From positions 346,874-410,873 of the forward strand of contig QANY01008095.1 in the NCBI GenBank assembly GCA_003255025.1: a stretch of 64,000 nt of DNA, written 5' to 3'. Made by a program: the position numbers and the translations under genes. This DNA comes from Datisca glomerata. Lineage: Eukaryota > Streptophyta > Magnoliopsida > Cucurbitales > Datiscaceae. Of the stretch, positions 12,227 through 22,820 are shown one piece after another. Each line of letters starts with the position of its first letter. Position 1 is the first letter of the stretch. The notes under the pieces were generated by a model. It saw only the letters and a program-made list of their open reading frames with translations. It made no database searches and was not told the origin of the DNA.

Positions 12227-12960
12227 CTATAAATTTGCTCTGTCCACTTTAATTCCTTTCATTGATGCTCTGTGGCCTAAGATAATACCTTCTTGAACCA
12301 TAAAATGGCGTTTCTCCCAGTTAAAGACTAGGTTTGCCTCCTCACATCTCTCAAGCACTCTTTCTAAATTGGTTAAACAATTTGTGTATGATTCTCCAAA
12401 AATAGAGAAATCATCCATGAATACCCAAGAGTTTATTCCACCATATCTGTAAAAATATCCATCATGCACCTCTAAAAAGTTATTGGGCATTACACAATCG
12501 AAAAGGCATCCTCCTGAAAGCAAAGGTACTATATGGGCATGTGAAAGTTATTTTCTCTTGGTCTTCACGTACTATAGTAATCTCATTATAGCCTTAATAT
12601 TCATCTTGGAAACAATAGTACTCCTTCCCATCTAATCTGTCCAGCATCTAATCAATGAAAGGTAATGGAAAATGATCTATTCTAGTGACCTTGTTTAATT
12701 TTTGTAGTCCATGCAAACTCTCTAGTGTGTAACAGTTCTTGTTGGGATCAATTCATTATTCTTATTTGTTATCACTATCGCACCTCCTTTCTTTGGTACA
12801 CGTTGCACTAGACCCACCCATGCATTGTCTGAAATAGGATAAATAATTCTTGCATCTAATAACTTGATAATCTCATTTTCACCACTTCTTTCATGACGAG
12901 AGTTAACCTTCTCTATTGTTCAATGGAACTACTAATACCTTCCTCAAGTAAAATTTTACG
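12227..12960 (-). pseudogene. Athila reverse transcriptase remnant
   Basis: Upstream part at about 12875-12540, in frames broken by stops: KLLDARIIYPISDNAWV and VPKKGGAIVITNKNNELIP, then RVCMDYK, DHFPLPFID and the palm entrance. The catalytic part is in the open frame 12523-12227, with WVFMDDFSIFG as the Y/F-x-DD box, then LERCEEANLVFNWEKRHF and ILGHRASMKGIKVDRA. Stops at several former Trp/Gln/Arg positions and a frameshift near 12520 break it. Confidence 0.93.
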
Positions 12961-13002
12961 CATGCAAATGGAAGGCTTGATTCCTTTAATGTTAGCCATT
13001 TT

Positions 13003-13330
13003 TCATCCAATGGCCTTTTTATATCTCTCGAATACCTCTAGCAACAATAGCTCATTCTTAGAGCTCGAAGATGAAGAAATAATGACTCGAAAGGTACTCG
13101 TTTCACCAAGATATACATATTTCAAGTGTGACGGCAAATGTTTTAGCTCCAGAATTGGTGGTGGTTCAATAGATGGTAATGAAAGCTTGAATTTCCTGTC
13201 AGATAATTCCAAAGATTCAAAATGCTTACCCACCCTAAAGAATGGCTGTTTAGATTCTAAATGTAACTTCAACATCTTCGAAGCCACTGCTATCATCTTC
13301 CAAGTCCTCAAAAGTCAGTACCGGGAATTT
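13003..13330 (-). pseudogene. Athila pol segment upstream of RT
   Basis: Minus-strand frame showing LSLPSIEPPPILELKHLPSH, KYVYLGETSTFRVIISSS and LLEVFERYKKAIG. This is the conserved linker that precedes RT in Athila/Tat gypsy elements. Similarity ends at about 13340, where the copia LTR starts. The plus-strand frame over the same bases is a shadow. Confidence 0.85.
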
Positions 13331-13344
13331 TGTTCTGCTGCAGC

Positions 13345-15058
13345 TTGTATCGGTTTTTAAATTTAGAACAAAATTAATAAGCCACAAACGGTTAGTGGGC
13401 AGAATATAAAATTTTTTTATCAAATTAAATATAAAACTACTCAACGATCATAAATATTTAGATTAACGTATTGAGAAAAGATAGAAATAATTTATACCTT
13501 ATCTTATATTGGAGAAATTCTGATTTGGCGGGATCTAATTATTTGTCTTGCGTTATTCGTTCTTGAGATTCACAGAACTTCAATTGATCTGCACATTAAT
13601 AACCACCCGTAGGATTCGGAAGTATATCTCATAAGAATATTGTTAGGAATAGAGTATGGGCTCTCTAAACAATTGAGGAAGGAAAAATATTTTTTACACA
13701 CATACCCTTATATGTTAAATTTATGAAAATCACCATCTTTGTACTGCAATCTATGATTTTTACATCTCGTCTAGAACCAAGATTGTGTCTGAATTGATAA
13801 ATTAAATTGATCACTATCAATTAATTAATTAATTTTTTTATTTACTATTATTCAATAATCAAAAAATAATAAATTTAATTAATTTGTACATTAATTATGC
13901 TCTTCACTAATTTAACTATGACACCCATCACATATGACTTCAAGAAGTGTAACATGGTCCAAAATATAATTTTGGTCAAGCTGAGGTTGTTTCTCATTCA
14001 TGTCTTTATGAGCTACTCATGAGACCGAATGGAGCTACGTGAATAAAACTATGAGACTTAAATACCGACTAATTTATCTCCATAAATTTCTGACATGTTT
14101 AATCCCGACATCATACGATTCCACTCTAGGTCTGATGCCGAATCAACTCTTGATTCATGCGCGCTACATTTTCTGTTGGTGCAAATAAACATTTTCATTT
14201 CATGTTCCACAAGATATTTTACGATATTACCCTTCGTGAATATCAGTAACAAAAGTTAAATATAAAATTACCATTTTAACCATCTTGTTATTATTTTTTT
14301 AACTCATTTATTGATTGTGAATAAAAAAGACACAACAATGAAGTGTCTCATATAGTTTACCATGTCTTATTCAATGATTCATTTCATTCATTACCTAGCC
14401 ATGTTTATTTATTAACACAATCATCAATAAAGCATAAGGTGATATTGTTGCTTTTGCAATCTCGCAAGAATTTCATATTTGTGAATCACGTAACTCCAAC
14501 ATAGTTGAATCATAATCTCAATAGTCGAGGTATTATCCGGCAGTTCAGACTCACTCCTTTGGTAAATCAAAGATTGCAAGTAACTAAACCAAGTTTCGTA
14601 TTAACCTCAGGATTAAGGTAATCACGAAAATATCCTTAAGGTATAACAATTAGATTTAGAGCTAGATAAATGATTTTACTCTAAACTAATTTGTTACTGG
14701 TCTATTCAACATGTTCCATAACATGTTTAGGTCAACCATTAGAATCTCCACTCTCATGCTCCAAGATCAGCATCATTTGGTTCAACCTAACAGTCATAAT
14801 TAGACTCGATTGTTCAGTCGAATCTTAACATTGGGAATAATATTTTGAACTATCTCAAAAGAGTTTCTTTAGAAGATCGCTCAGTCTTTACTCTTCTTAC
14901 TTTGAAAATAGTTTCAGGACTTAATTAAATTATAAACACACTTTAATTAAAGAAAATTTTCATTTGTTCATAAAATTTAGTAATACATAAATGTCAAAAA
15001 AATAACAAAATACTCATAAATAGTTATTACACTCTACTTTATGGACGTAATTCCAACA
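13345..15058 (-). mobile_element. Long copia LTR, copy 1 (3' LTR)
   Basis: On the minus strand it begins at 15058 with TGTTGGAATTACGTCC and ends near 13345. It is diverged but collinear with 35943-37794: shared blocks include the ACCCGTAGGATTCGGAAGTATATC-type segment at about 13605, and AAAGCATAAGGTGATATTGTTG with CTCCACTCTCATGC at 14430-14760. It follows the copia RNase H end at 15085, so it is the 3' LTR. It sits directly against Athila pol sequence, so this copia inserted into the gypsy element. A minus-strand open frame at 14058-14252 lies inside it and is not a gene. Confidence 0.85.
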
Positions 15059-15260
15059 ATCTCCTACTTAGACTAAAGTAGGCATGTACAATCTCGGATC
15101 ACCATGCCCTCCAGATGACCATTAAAGACTTTATTGCTTAAAGTCTTCGTGAATGGATCTACCAGGTTGTTGAGCGTCGATATGTGTGTTACCACAACAT
15201 TTTCATGCTGAACAGTCTCTTTGTAAGGTGATACTTTCGCTCTATGTGAGTAAAGTAGTT
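15059..15260 (-). pseudogene. Copia RNase H C-terminal fragment
   Basis: The minus strand encodes HIERKYHL, then in a shifted frame VVVTHISTLNNLVDPFTKTL and KVFNGHLEGM, ending just before the LTR. This is the end of a copia polyprotein (DPFTK and HLEGM are family hallmarks). Nothing of the element is seen beyond 15260, so the copy is truncated on its 5' side. Confidence 0.85.
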
Positions 15261-16344
15261 TAATTGGTACTTATACTTAGTATTTTGAGTTATGTTTTTC
15301 ATATATTGGAATTTAACATTAAGCATAGCTATTTAGTTATACAATAAAAATGTTTCTTGTTGTAAAAAAATAATGAAAAATCAATGGCTTTGTTTTTTTC
15401 TTCTTTAATTGTTAATATATTGATAATTGTTATGATCACATCTGCGGATATGAGATTTTAGTTAAGGAGTGGCACCGTCAGATTTAAGAGCATAAGGGTT
15501 AATATGAATATTTTTTTTAATTTTTAATATTTTTAGTAGTGTTTGAGATTTATTCTTAGACTTAATAATTTTTTTTATAAATGGAATAAGAAATCCATAA
15601 GAAGATAAATGAATTAGGATTTCTCGACACTTCCACCGTTTAGATGCGACTCTAAGGGGCGAATCCCGATTGATACAACGTGACCATCTCATTTTTAGAT
15701 ATAACTGAGGTGGACACATAATATATTTTTCAAAGTTTCATAAAATAAATTAAATATATAGAATAAATATTAAAATGATCAACATGTATAACGCATGTGG
15801 AAATACATTGGTAAATAAAAAATACAAAAAGTTAAGAGGCTTGTCCAGTCCCGACTGGACAAGCCCGTTTGGTTTAGGACATTATCTTAATTAATGGAGT
15901 AATGAGGACTGTTTAATAAAAACACACTCGTTTATTATGACTTTATTATTATTGTTAATTCCCCAGCAAGTTAGATTAACATTATATAGAAAAATTATGT
16001 ATTAACTTTATAATTATTAATGAAAACAGCCATTATATTAACTGCATCAGTCAGTTATTTCTCAACAATTGTTTTCAATGAAAATGATTTTTGCTAAATA
16101 GTCTATCGTACTAATTGTTGTTATTATTAATTTATTAACAGTTATTTTCACCGTAAAAAATATAATTAAGACAATATTATGATTTAAAAAATAAAATTAA
16201 ATAAAAAACGGTGCCTATAGCGGGACTATTTGTTCGGTTCCGAGGCCCATCCTAAGTCCATGGGACGAACCAGACGAAAGTTTTTACTCAATCGGGTCAT
16301 GTCCTGTTGATCAGTCAATAGTCAAACGGCCAAGGATGGGAGCA
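15261..16344. other. Non-coding stretch
   Basis: AT-rich, no gene recognised. The 85-codon minus-strand frame at 15462-15719 shows no family resemblance. It contains the perfect palindrome at 15839-15864 listed separately. Confidence 0.45.
15839..15864. repeat. Perfect 12-bp stem palindrome
   Basis: GCTTGTCCAGTC, two C residues, then GACTGGACAAGC. It is GC-rich against an AT-rich background. Role unknown. Confidence 0.8.
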
Positions 16345-16765
16345 TGACTGTGAGTGTTTACGGTTCAGTTCGATCAAGTTTTTAGTGAAAAATTGAATCG
16401 AATTGAAATTTCACTTTGGCAACAAAATCAAATCAAATTGAACCGTGAGTTTCGGTTTGGTTCGGTATTATTAATTAAAAATAATTTTTTAAATCATTTT
16501 AAAATGATGTTATTGAAAAAAATAATATAAAATCAAAAATTTGTTTTGGTTCGGTTCGGTTTTGTATGAAATTATATATAAAAATAAAAAATAATATTAA
16601 TTTAATATTTTGGTTCGGTTCGGTTCTAAAACCATCAAAATCTCGAACCAAATTGAAATTTCAGTTCAGCAATAAAATCGAACCGAACCGAATCCAACAC
16701 ATATAAGAACCGACCGAACTGGCCATTTTCTTTGGTCGGTTCGGTTTGGTTTTGAACACCCCTAA
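16345..16765. mobile_element. AACCGA-rich non-autonomous element
   Basis: Many GGTTCGGTT/AACCGAACC motifs in both orientations between GAGTGTTTACGGTTCAGTTC at the left and GGTTTTGAACACCCCTAAG at the right. On the opposite strand the right end reads AGGGGTGTTCAAAACC. This composition and end type is common in non-autonomous hAT-like plant elements; the family assignment is an inference. I could not confirm a target duplication. Confidence 0.5.
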
Positions 16766-19210
16766 GCGGGAAGGAAAAAAATTGGGAAAATTAGGGAATT
16801 ATTCTAGTTTAAGTATTTTGTCCCTTTCTATTTTTATTTTGTAGATATGGCCAGATTTTAGGAGAGATATTTTAGTTTGTTAGGATGTTGTATTTTAATT
16901 TATTTATATGCCCTTATTATAAATTATTGTTTCTTTTTAGGTTTTATTGTTTTCTTATTTCTTTCCCTAACTCCTCCTTCATCCCTTCCAGCGCCGTCCA
17001 TTGTTGGAGAATTAGAACTTTGTTGATTTCAGTTTTTCATATTTTTCTCCATTCATTAGTTTTGAAATATATGTAACATACTAACAAGTTTTTTTTGTTG
17101 ATTTTGGTTATATACTCGCAAGATTGTAACAGTTTATACAGAATTGATTTTGATTTTAGTAGTTTCTCTTCTTCGTGACTTCTCTTCTTCGCGGCTTTCT
17201 TTCGTGTATTATAGTTTTCGCAGATTTCAAGTTTTACATGTTTCTCATATTTCAATCAGAGTCGTAGATTCGAACATTTTTTGATTTGCAGCTTCTTCTT
17301 CCATTCGCTATTTATTCCATTCATTTTTTCTTTTCCGATTTGCATCTTTTTTCAATTTTTGATTTGCAACTTCGATTTGTTATTTCAATCTAAATCACAA
17401 AAAATTACATGTCATATCTAATTTTAGATTTTAGGGATTTTAAGTTTCATTTTCATTTTTTGTAATTTTTGGTCATAGATAGTGATAAGAATATAATTTT
17501 TCATTTTCTGCAGATTTTCATAATTATCATATAGTATATAGTATATACTATAGGTATTATAATTGTAGGGATAGTATTTATATTTACGCACTGATAGTAT
17601 GTACTCATAGTATACTACTATATACATCATGTAATAACTTTTAGTTATAACTATGTACTCATAAAATATAGTGATAGTATATATTTATATACTCAGTTCG
17701 TAAGACAATTATGTGAATATTTTGATGCGATGATGGATATTAAACTTCTGATAATATATAAGAATTTTGTAATGAATGATATTCTTTTATGATAGGAGTA
17801 TATATTGAAATGATTTTTAAGGACTGATACTAATTTTATGATGATATGTATAATATTTCATAAATATTTTTCAAGTGATGAGTATATGATTATATATTAC
17901 AAGTACAAAAATATATACAATATATAATTCTCAATGAATGACATTATTTTATGATTAAATAATAGATTGAAATAATTTGATAATTTATACCAACTTTCCA
18001 ATTATGGATATAAAATTTGATCTTTTTAAAATGTGTAATCATGGTTTCAACACGTATAAGGTACTATTTATTGTGTATATAATTATATATTATTGAAAGT
18101 TTTAACATTGCTAATAAACTTAGCACTAGACATTCTCATTAACATGATAAACTTGACCATAACTATTGTCAAATCTACTTAAAAAAACATCATGTGATGC
18201 ATCTTACAACCAACAATTACTTCAATTAATAGTTAATGCAATTCTCCTTTCATATACCAACATCATAAATATGAACTATGGATTGTTAATCATCTTGTAT
18301 TTAAGAACAAAATAATAATAATAATAATCAATATAATACGATAATATACAAAATAGTGTGTAGTTTTAGAGTATATAATAATATACCACATGATAAATTT
18401 TAAGTACGAGAAATCTGCAGAATATAGAAAATATACTGGTTTACCTCCAGAAAACAGAGGGATAAACTGTTAACTCGTAAAATTAGTATATTAAGTAAGT
18501 TTCATAAAAGAAAAACTCAAATAAACTCATAAAAACTCATAACAATAACAAATATCAGAAAAATTAGAATTGAACTTTATATTAAGCCTAAATAACAAGC
18601 ATAAAAAATTTACCTCTAGTTTTGACATTCGCGATTATTTGTATTTTGTGAATCTCTTATACATTGCGATGATTTTCTCTCAGCTTTTGCAGCGGACAGG
18701 TCGTTTCGAAAGGCTTTGTTCAATCATCACATGAGAGAGCTTGAGGACTAGGGTTTTCTTTCCTTGTGCATTTTCACATAAATGCTACGTGAGGGAGAGA
18801 GAGAGAGATTCCTTTTGTTAGTGAGGGTAATTTTGTCAGTTCACTATATTTTTAGCTTTGAATGATGGGCCACTATATAATTTGATCATTTGTGTAATTT
18901 ATAATTTTTTGGGTCATTCTCTCCTTTATTTTCCTATAGTGAGCTATTTCTCTAATTGAGCTAAAAAATTGAGGGAGATCCACATGTTCTATTAATTTAG
19001 AGAAAATGAATTACAATTTGCAATATGAAGCTAGCTTGAGAAAACAAGCCTGGGCATAAAGGCTCAGCTCTTAGGAGGCAAAGCCGAAGGTGAAGAATCG
19101 ACAGTTGAGAATCACAGCTACAAGGCAATCACATGTGTTTTTTGTTAGGGAGGGTAATTTCGTCAGTTCACTATTTTTTTAGCTATATCCATGCTCCATG
19201 TGCGTCTTTA
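16766..19210. other. Very AT-rich non-coding stretch
   Basis: No gene recognised. Many TATAGTA-type low-complexity repeats lie at 17500-18100. A direct repeat of about 42 bp (GAGGGTAATTTTGTCAGTTC and following bases) occurs at about 18816-18858 and 19143-19184, which may mark the edges of a small insertion. Confidence 0.45.
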
Positions 19211-20520
19211 TTAGTCTGCTTCTAATGCTGTTTTTTTTCTGATATAATTTAATAGCTTTTTATCTTGGATAAATGAAGTAAAACCAGTGTCTATATCCAT
19301 GTTTTTTTTTTTACAAAATTGATTCTCATTAAAAATTTCGCGGAGTACAACAGAGATAATCCAAGCAGGAGGGAGAAAACTCAAAGTACAACGGTAAGGA
19401 AGTTTGTTGGCATGAGCTGCTATTACTTTGGCTACATTACTCATAGAAGGTTTAACAAAATATAATCTAACTTCAGAAAAGTTGCTCAGAATTCTATAAA
19501 TGGACTTGTAAATATTTTCTGGACCAACTCCCAGATTTGCCATCGAATTCTACAAAACTGAACAAGAAGATTCAACTTCGATAAAAAGCCAGATTTTGAA
19601 GCACAATGTTGGAGCCCTTCATACAAAGCCATATCAAGAGATGCTGAAATTGGTTATGCAATTGCCGAAATCCATCCACCAACAAGGGAATTCTCTTGAA
19701 GATCCACGGTAGTCCCATCCACAAGCAAACTTATCTGCATGAATAGGCCAAGAGACATCAATGTTAATCTTCACAATGTTGTGCGGGGGAGGAAACCATT
19801 TCTGCCACACTTGCTTGTCCAGAACCTTGATGATGCCATGGTGATTACCCACTGCCCGCGAACAAGTGGAAGAAAGAATTGGAAACTTGTGAATGATAGT
19901 TGGACAGACTACTCTTAGCTGACAAGAAGACCCAAACATCCCTCTTCCAGGCTCTAATGGTTTCTGCAAAATTACAACGTAAGCCCTTAAAAATTAGTTC
20001 ATTTCGAGCTAACCAAAGTCTCCATAAACCATAGGCGACATATCTGAAAATATCAATAAAATGAGGTTGGTTTTTCAACCGATGCATGATATTTTTTCAG
20101 ATAGTCCAGCAACTAGAGCCATAAAACCCGTCCATGTCTAATTGGACATAACAAGCAAACCAGAACCTCTTAATAAATGGGCATCTAAAGAAGATATGAG
20201 AGGCGGATTCTTCTTCCTTCTCACAGAATGGGCAGCTAGGATCAGTGAAAATCAATTTCCTTTTCAATAAATTAGATTTGATGGGTAAATAATCATGCAA
20301 CAATCTTCAAATAAAAAATTTAATTTTGAGGGTAGGATCTAGACTCCAAATAAAATTTCAGATTTTAGAATCACCAATAGCATTATCATTACCCAAGGAG
20401 CTGGCAAGGCTAATTTGTTTACTTAATTGAGCAATTCTGTAGCCTGTGCTAGTAGTATAAACTCATTTTCTATCATAAACCCGCCAACAGACATCCAATT
20501 GAGACTTTTGACGCTTTTCA
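19211..20520 (-). pseudogene. LINE 3' remnant: zf-RVT plus RNase H
   Basis: Minus strand. The end of the RT-linked zinc-binding domain is at 20303-20097 (FTDPSCPFCEKEEESASHIF, RCPFIKRFWF). It continues with ARNELIFKG at about 20000. Then come an RNase H domain (WFPPPHNIVKINIDVSW, CGWDYRG) at about 19800-19650 and its C-terminal half at 19543-19400 (LPYRCTLSFLPPAW). Upstream similarity reaches about 20470 (IWSLDPTLKIKFF). The reverse transcriptase core and ORF1 are absent, as expected for a 5'-truncated LINE. Stops and frameshifts make it a pseudogene. Confidence 0.85.
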
Positions 20521-20639
20521 CGTTTAGAGCAACGTTCTTCACGTGTCTTCATTTTTTTTTTACTTCTGAAGCTTTCTTTTTCTCATATATTTTAATTTTT
20601 GTCACCATGAAGATACATATATAATTTTTCTCATATATA

Positions 20640-20802
20640 TGTATCAAAGTCAAACCTGGTAGGGATAATCACTGTCCATTAATTATTTCTACTTCAATAT
20701 CCAGCCATAATAGGCGGCAAACAGTATAAATTATGCAGATATTGAAGTAGAAATAGTTAATGAACAGTAATTATCCCCACCAGGTTTGGCTCTGATACCA
20801 AA
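20640..20802. repeat. Inverted repeat of the viral primer-site region
   Basis: Arms at about 20640-20701 and 20738-20802, spacer about 36 bp. The right arm is the viral PBS and following leader in minus sense. The left arm is a diverged copy of the same sequence in plus sense, starting at or next to the PBS (GTATCAAAGTCAAACCTGG). This is a head-to-head joint of two viral ends. Confidence 0.85.
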
Positions 20803-20877
20803 AGGTGCGGAATTGAACAGTTTTTAAGATGGGGTATTAAGAGGCAAGAAGATAAATAGAAAAAATTGTATTAATAA
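20693..20877 (-). repeat. Terminal redundancy of the pararetrovirus, 3' copy
   Basis: About 185 bp nearly identical to 28433-28616 (shared CCATAATAGGCGGCAAACAG, GTATTAAGAGGCAAGAAG). It spans the primer-binding site, so it is not an LTR; it is what an overlapping linear read of a circular genome gives. Confidence 0.9.
20783..20800 (-). promoter_or_regulatory. Viral tRNA-Met primer-binding site
   Basis: The minus strand reads TGGTATCAGAGCCAAACC, complementary to the 3' end of plant initiator tRNA-Met as known for caulimovirids. It is the minus-strand DNA start site and the conventional genome position 1. The copy at 28539-28522 has several substitutions. Confidence 0.88.
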
Positions 20878-20933
20878 ATAGTAAAAACAGTTACTGTATT
20901 GAGGTATAAGATTAAAGATTTACACAAACAGAG

Positions 20934-20939
20934 TTTATT
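20934..20939 (-). terminator. Viral poly(A) signal candidate
   Basis: AATAAA on the minus strand, about 170 nt downstream of the TATA box. That is the spacing expected if the pregenomic RNA passes the signal once at its 5' end and uses it at the 3' end. Confidence 0.45.
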
Positions 20940-21779
20940 GGCAACAATAAATTAGTGCTACCGCTCACAAATTTACGTTGAAGAAAAAATAAGAAAAGAT
21001 TTACAAAAGAGGAGTAGAAGAAGAAAGCATTGTTTCACAAAACAGGTTTTAACTCTCAAATAGTAAGAGTTGTAAAACGAGTTCTGATTCACAAATGGGA
21101 GAGACTGCCTATTTATAGCTAATGAAAGTGGAGTTCACCGGGAACCCATCACTAACCTGAATTATTCTATTCTACAAAAGTAAAAAATATTTTACATTTC
21201 TACTTTTGTCTACTTTTGACTAAAAATTGTAAAAAGTACAATGATTACAAAGAGACCAATTACAAAGAATCTTTGGTAGCCGAAGTCCTTTGTAGTCGTC
21301 ATGATTGGCTGAGACTGTTGGTGGATAATTGTTATCCTGGTCTTGTCCTTTGATTGTGTTGAAGAGCATGACAGTCATTGCATTGTGCTTTTTATCATGA
21401 TCTCTTAAATATCTTATTGGCATTTTGCCAATAATAAAACTATTCATTGTCATCTTCATTGTATGCTTGGGTCCTTGACAATTGTTGTTTTGGACTCTTG
21501 TGTTATTTGATTATTATTTTTTCTTGGAGATCATCATGACCGTTGTATTAGGTCAATGTGTCATCATGATTCATCAAGTACTTTTATTCAAACATTGGTA
21601 GTCTGCCAAGGACAAATTTTCTACTCATTTCATCTGAATTATTACTAAGATCATCATTATTGGATATGTCCTTCAATTACTGAAGAGTGGCTTTCCTGGA
21701 TTCATTTTGTTTAGTAACTTGATTCTGAAGGTGATTCAGAGTCAGATTCAGTATTTTTCTTCAAGAGGAGAAGTATTTC
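20940..21779 (-). other. Viral large intergenic region
   Basis: Non-coding viral sequence between the last coding segment and the PBS. It holds the TATA box and poly(A) signal. A 79-codon minus-strand frame at 21220-21459 has no family resemblance and is probably chance. Confidence 0.6.
21109..21119 (-). promoter_or_regulatory. Viral pregenomic RNA promoter, TATA box
   Basis: CTATAAATAGG on the minus strand, followed about 30 nt on by sequence that leads into the PBS. This is the best TATA box in the window. It is placed like the 35S-type promoter of caulimovirids, in the intergenic region upstream of the PBS. Confidence 0.6.
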
Positions 21780-22730
21780 TTAGAGTAATTTTTTCTTTAA
21801 TTTAGACTTTGGAGTTGTGTCCCTTGGTTTATCCTTTGAAAAAGGTTTGTATTTTGACTTTGATTTGGGTTTGAAAAAATTTGGATTAGATATTTCTATT
21901 TGTGGAGCTAGGTCAATGGGCTCATTAATTTTTAATGGAGTTTGGATGAAAGGATTTGCTAGTCTCATATTGGGATGGATACTTGCAAATTCATAATTGA
22001 TGGATGCAATAATTTTCTGGGTATTCAACTTATCCCACCATTAAACATAATATTCTCTGGTGAAAATTTCTTTTTCAATCGAGTATTGCCATTTCAAAAT
22101 CCAATGTATTTTGTATTTTATTGAAAAACAAAGTATTTGGGGAAATAAAACCTCAATTGGTGAGGGCTTGTAAACCTTTAGAAATAAATTGAAACATTGT
22201 TGTAAATCAATTGAAAAATGTTCTAAGGTAAAATCATGAATGGACCACCATTTTAAGAACCAGCTTGATAATTTGATTTTGAAATTCTTGTCAAAATTTA
22301 AAAACTAAAAGTGAGAGAAATCACTATTTTGATGCAAGAAAATATTGTGTCATGCATCAATATAGTCTAAATAATTATATTGTTTTCTATCTAAAATTAT
22401 TTTAAAACTTGAAGGATGGATTTTCCAATCCTCCATAGTTATGATTCTGAGTATAGAGAAAAAATGGTAAATGATTCTTTTTTCAGAATTTCTGATCGGG
22501 CTAATTTTTATGGATTCTGTTTCTAAAAGAATGTTTCTGTAGAAACTAAGGTTTTTATTATTATGTCCAGGGACATAGTGGAATTTAGGAATGAAATGGG
22601 TTTTGACAATTTGAAGATCATTCAAATGAGCAAATGGAAGCTCAGTATGAAAGAGATTTTCACTGGCCGTTTTTTGGAAATCAAATAATGAATTCTTGTA
22701 TTTTGAAATTAATTGGGCATTGAAGGACAT
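21780..22730 (-). pseudogene. Pararetrovirus C-terminal domain of unknown function
   Basis: Same reading frame as AlkB, separated from it by a single TAG plus a short linker. The open part 22730-22350 shows ELPFAHLNDLQIVKTHFIP, FYRNILLETESIKI, IITMEDWKIHPSSF and QYNYLDYIDA. After a TGA the frame shows more stops but keeps SWFLKWWSIH and an EYYVWW(D) element near 22050. It ends in a Lys/Ser/Pro-rich basic tail (22028-21780) and a short Asp/Ser/Glu stretch. I associate this kind of segment with plant pararetrovirus-like polyproteins, but I do not know its function. Confidence 0.6.
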
Positions 22731-22820
22731 TGGGAATGATCCAAATTGGCTGGTTGATTGATGATTTAGTCTATTAGACCTAAGTGTTGTTGATTGGGCT
22801 TGGTTAGGAGTAGAAGACTC

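Larger units (their letters stand above)
7560..13344 (-). mobile_element. Decayed Athila-type Ty3/gypsy retrotransposon
   Basis: All recognisable parts read on the minus strand in element order: end of the pre-RT pol segment (13330), RT, RNase H, integrase (to 10388), a GGCAACCC-type spacer near 10280, and an env-position ORF (9761 to about 8300). A purine-rich, G-run spacer follows near 7585 (plus-strand CTCCCCCAAACTTGG). The order pol followed by an extra ORF before the 3' LTR is the Athila arrangement. No LTRs were found. The upstream end is cut by a copia LTR at about 13345. Every domain carries stops or frameshifts, so it is long dead. Confidence 0.85.

Noticed and set aside
12893..13360. 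155-codon plus-strand frame
   Set aside because: It is the shadow of the conserved pre-RT segment of Athila pol on the minus strand.
15462..15719. 85-codon minus-strand frame
   Set aside because: Basic and Ile-rich product without any recognisable motif; AT-rich chance frame.
21220..21459. 79-codon minus-strand frame in the viral intergenic region
   Set aside because: Lies between the coding end and the promoter, shows no conserved motif, and the surrounding frames are full of stops.
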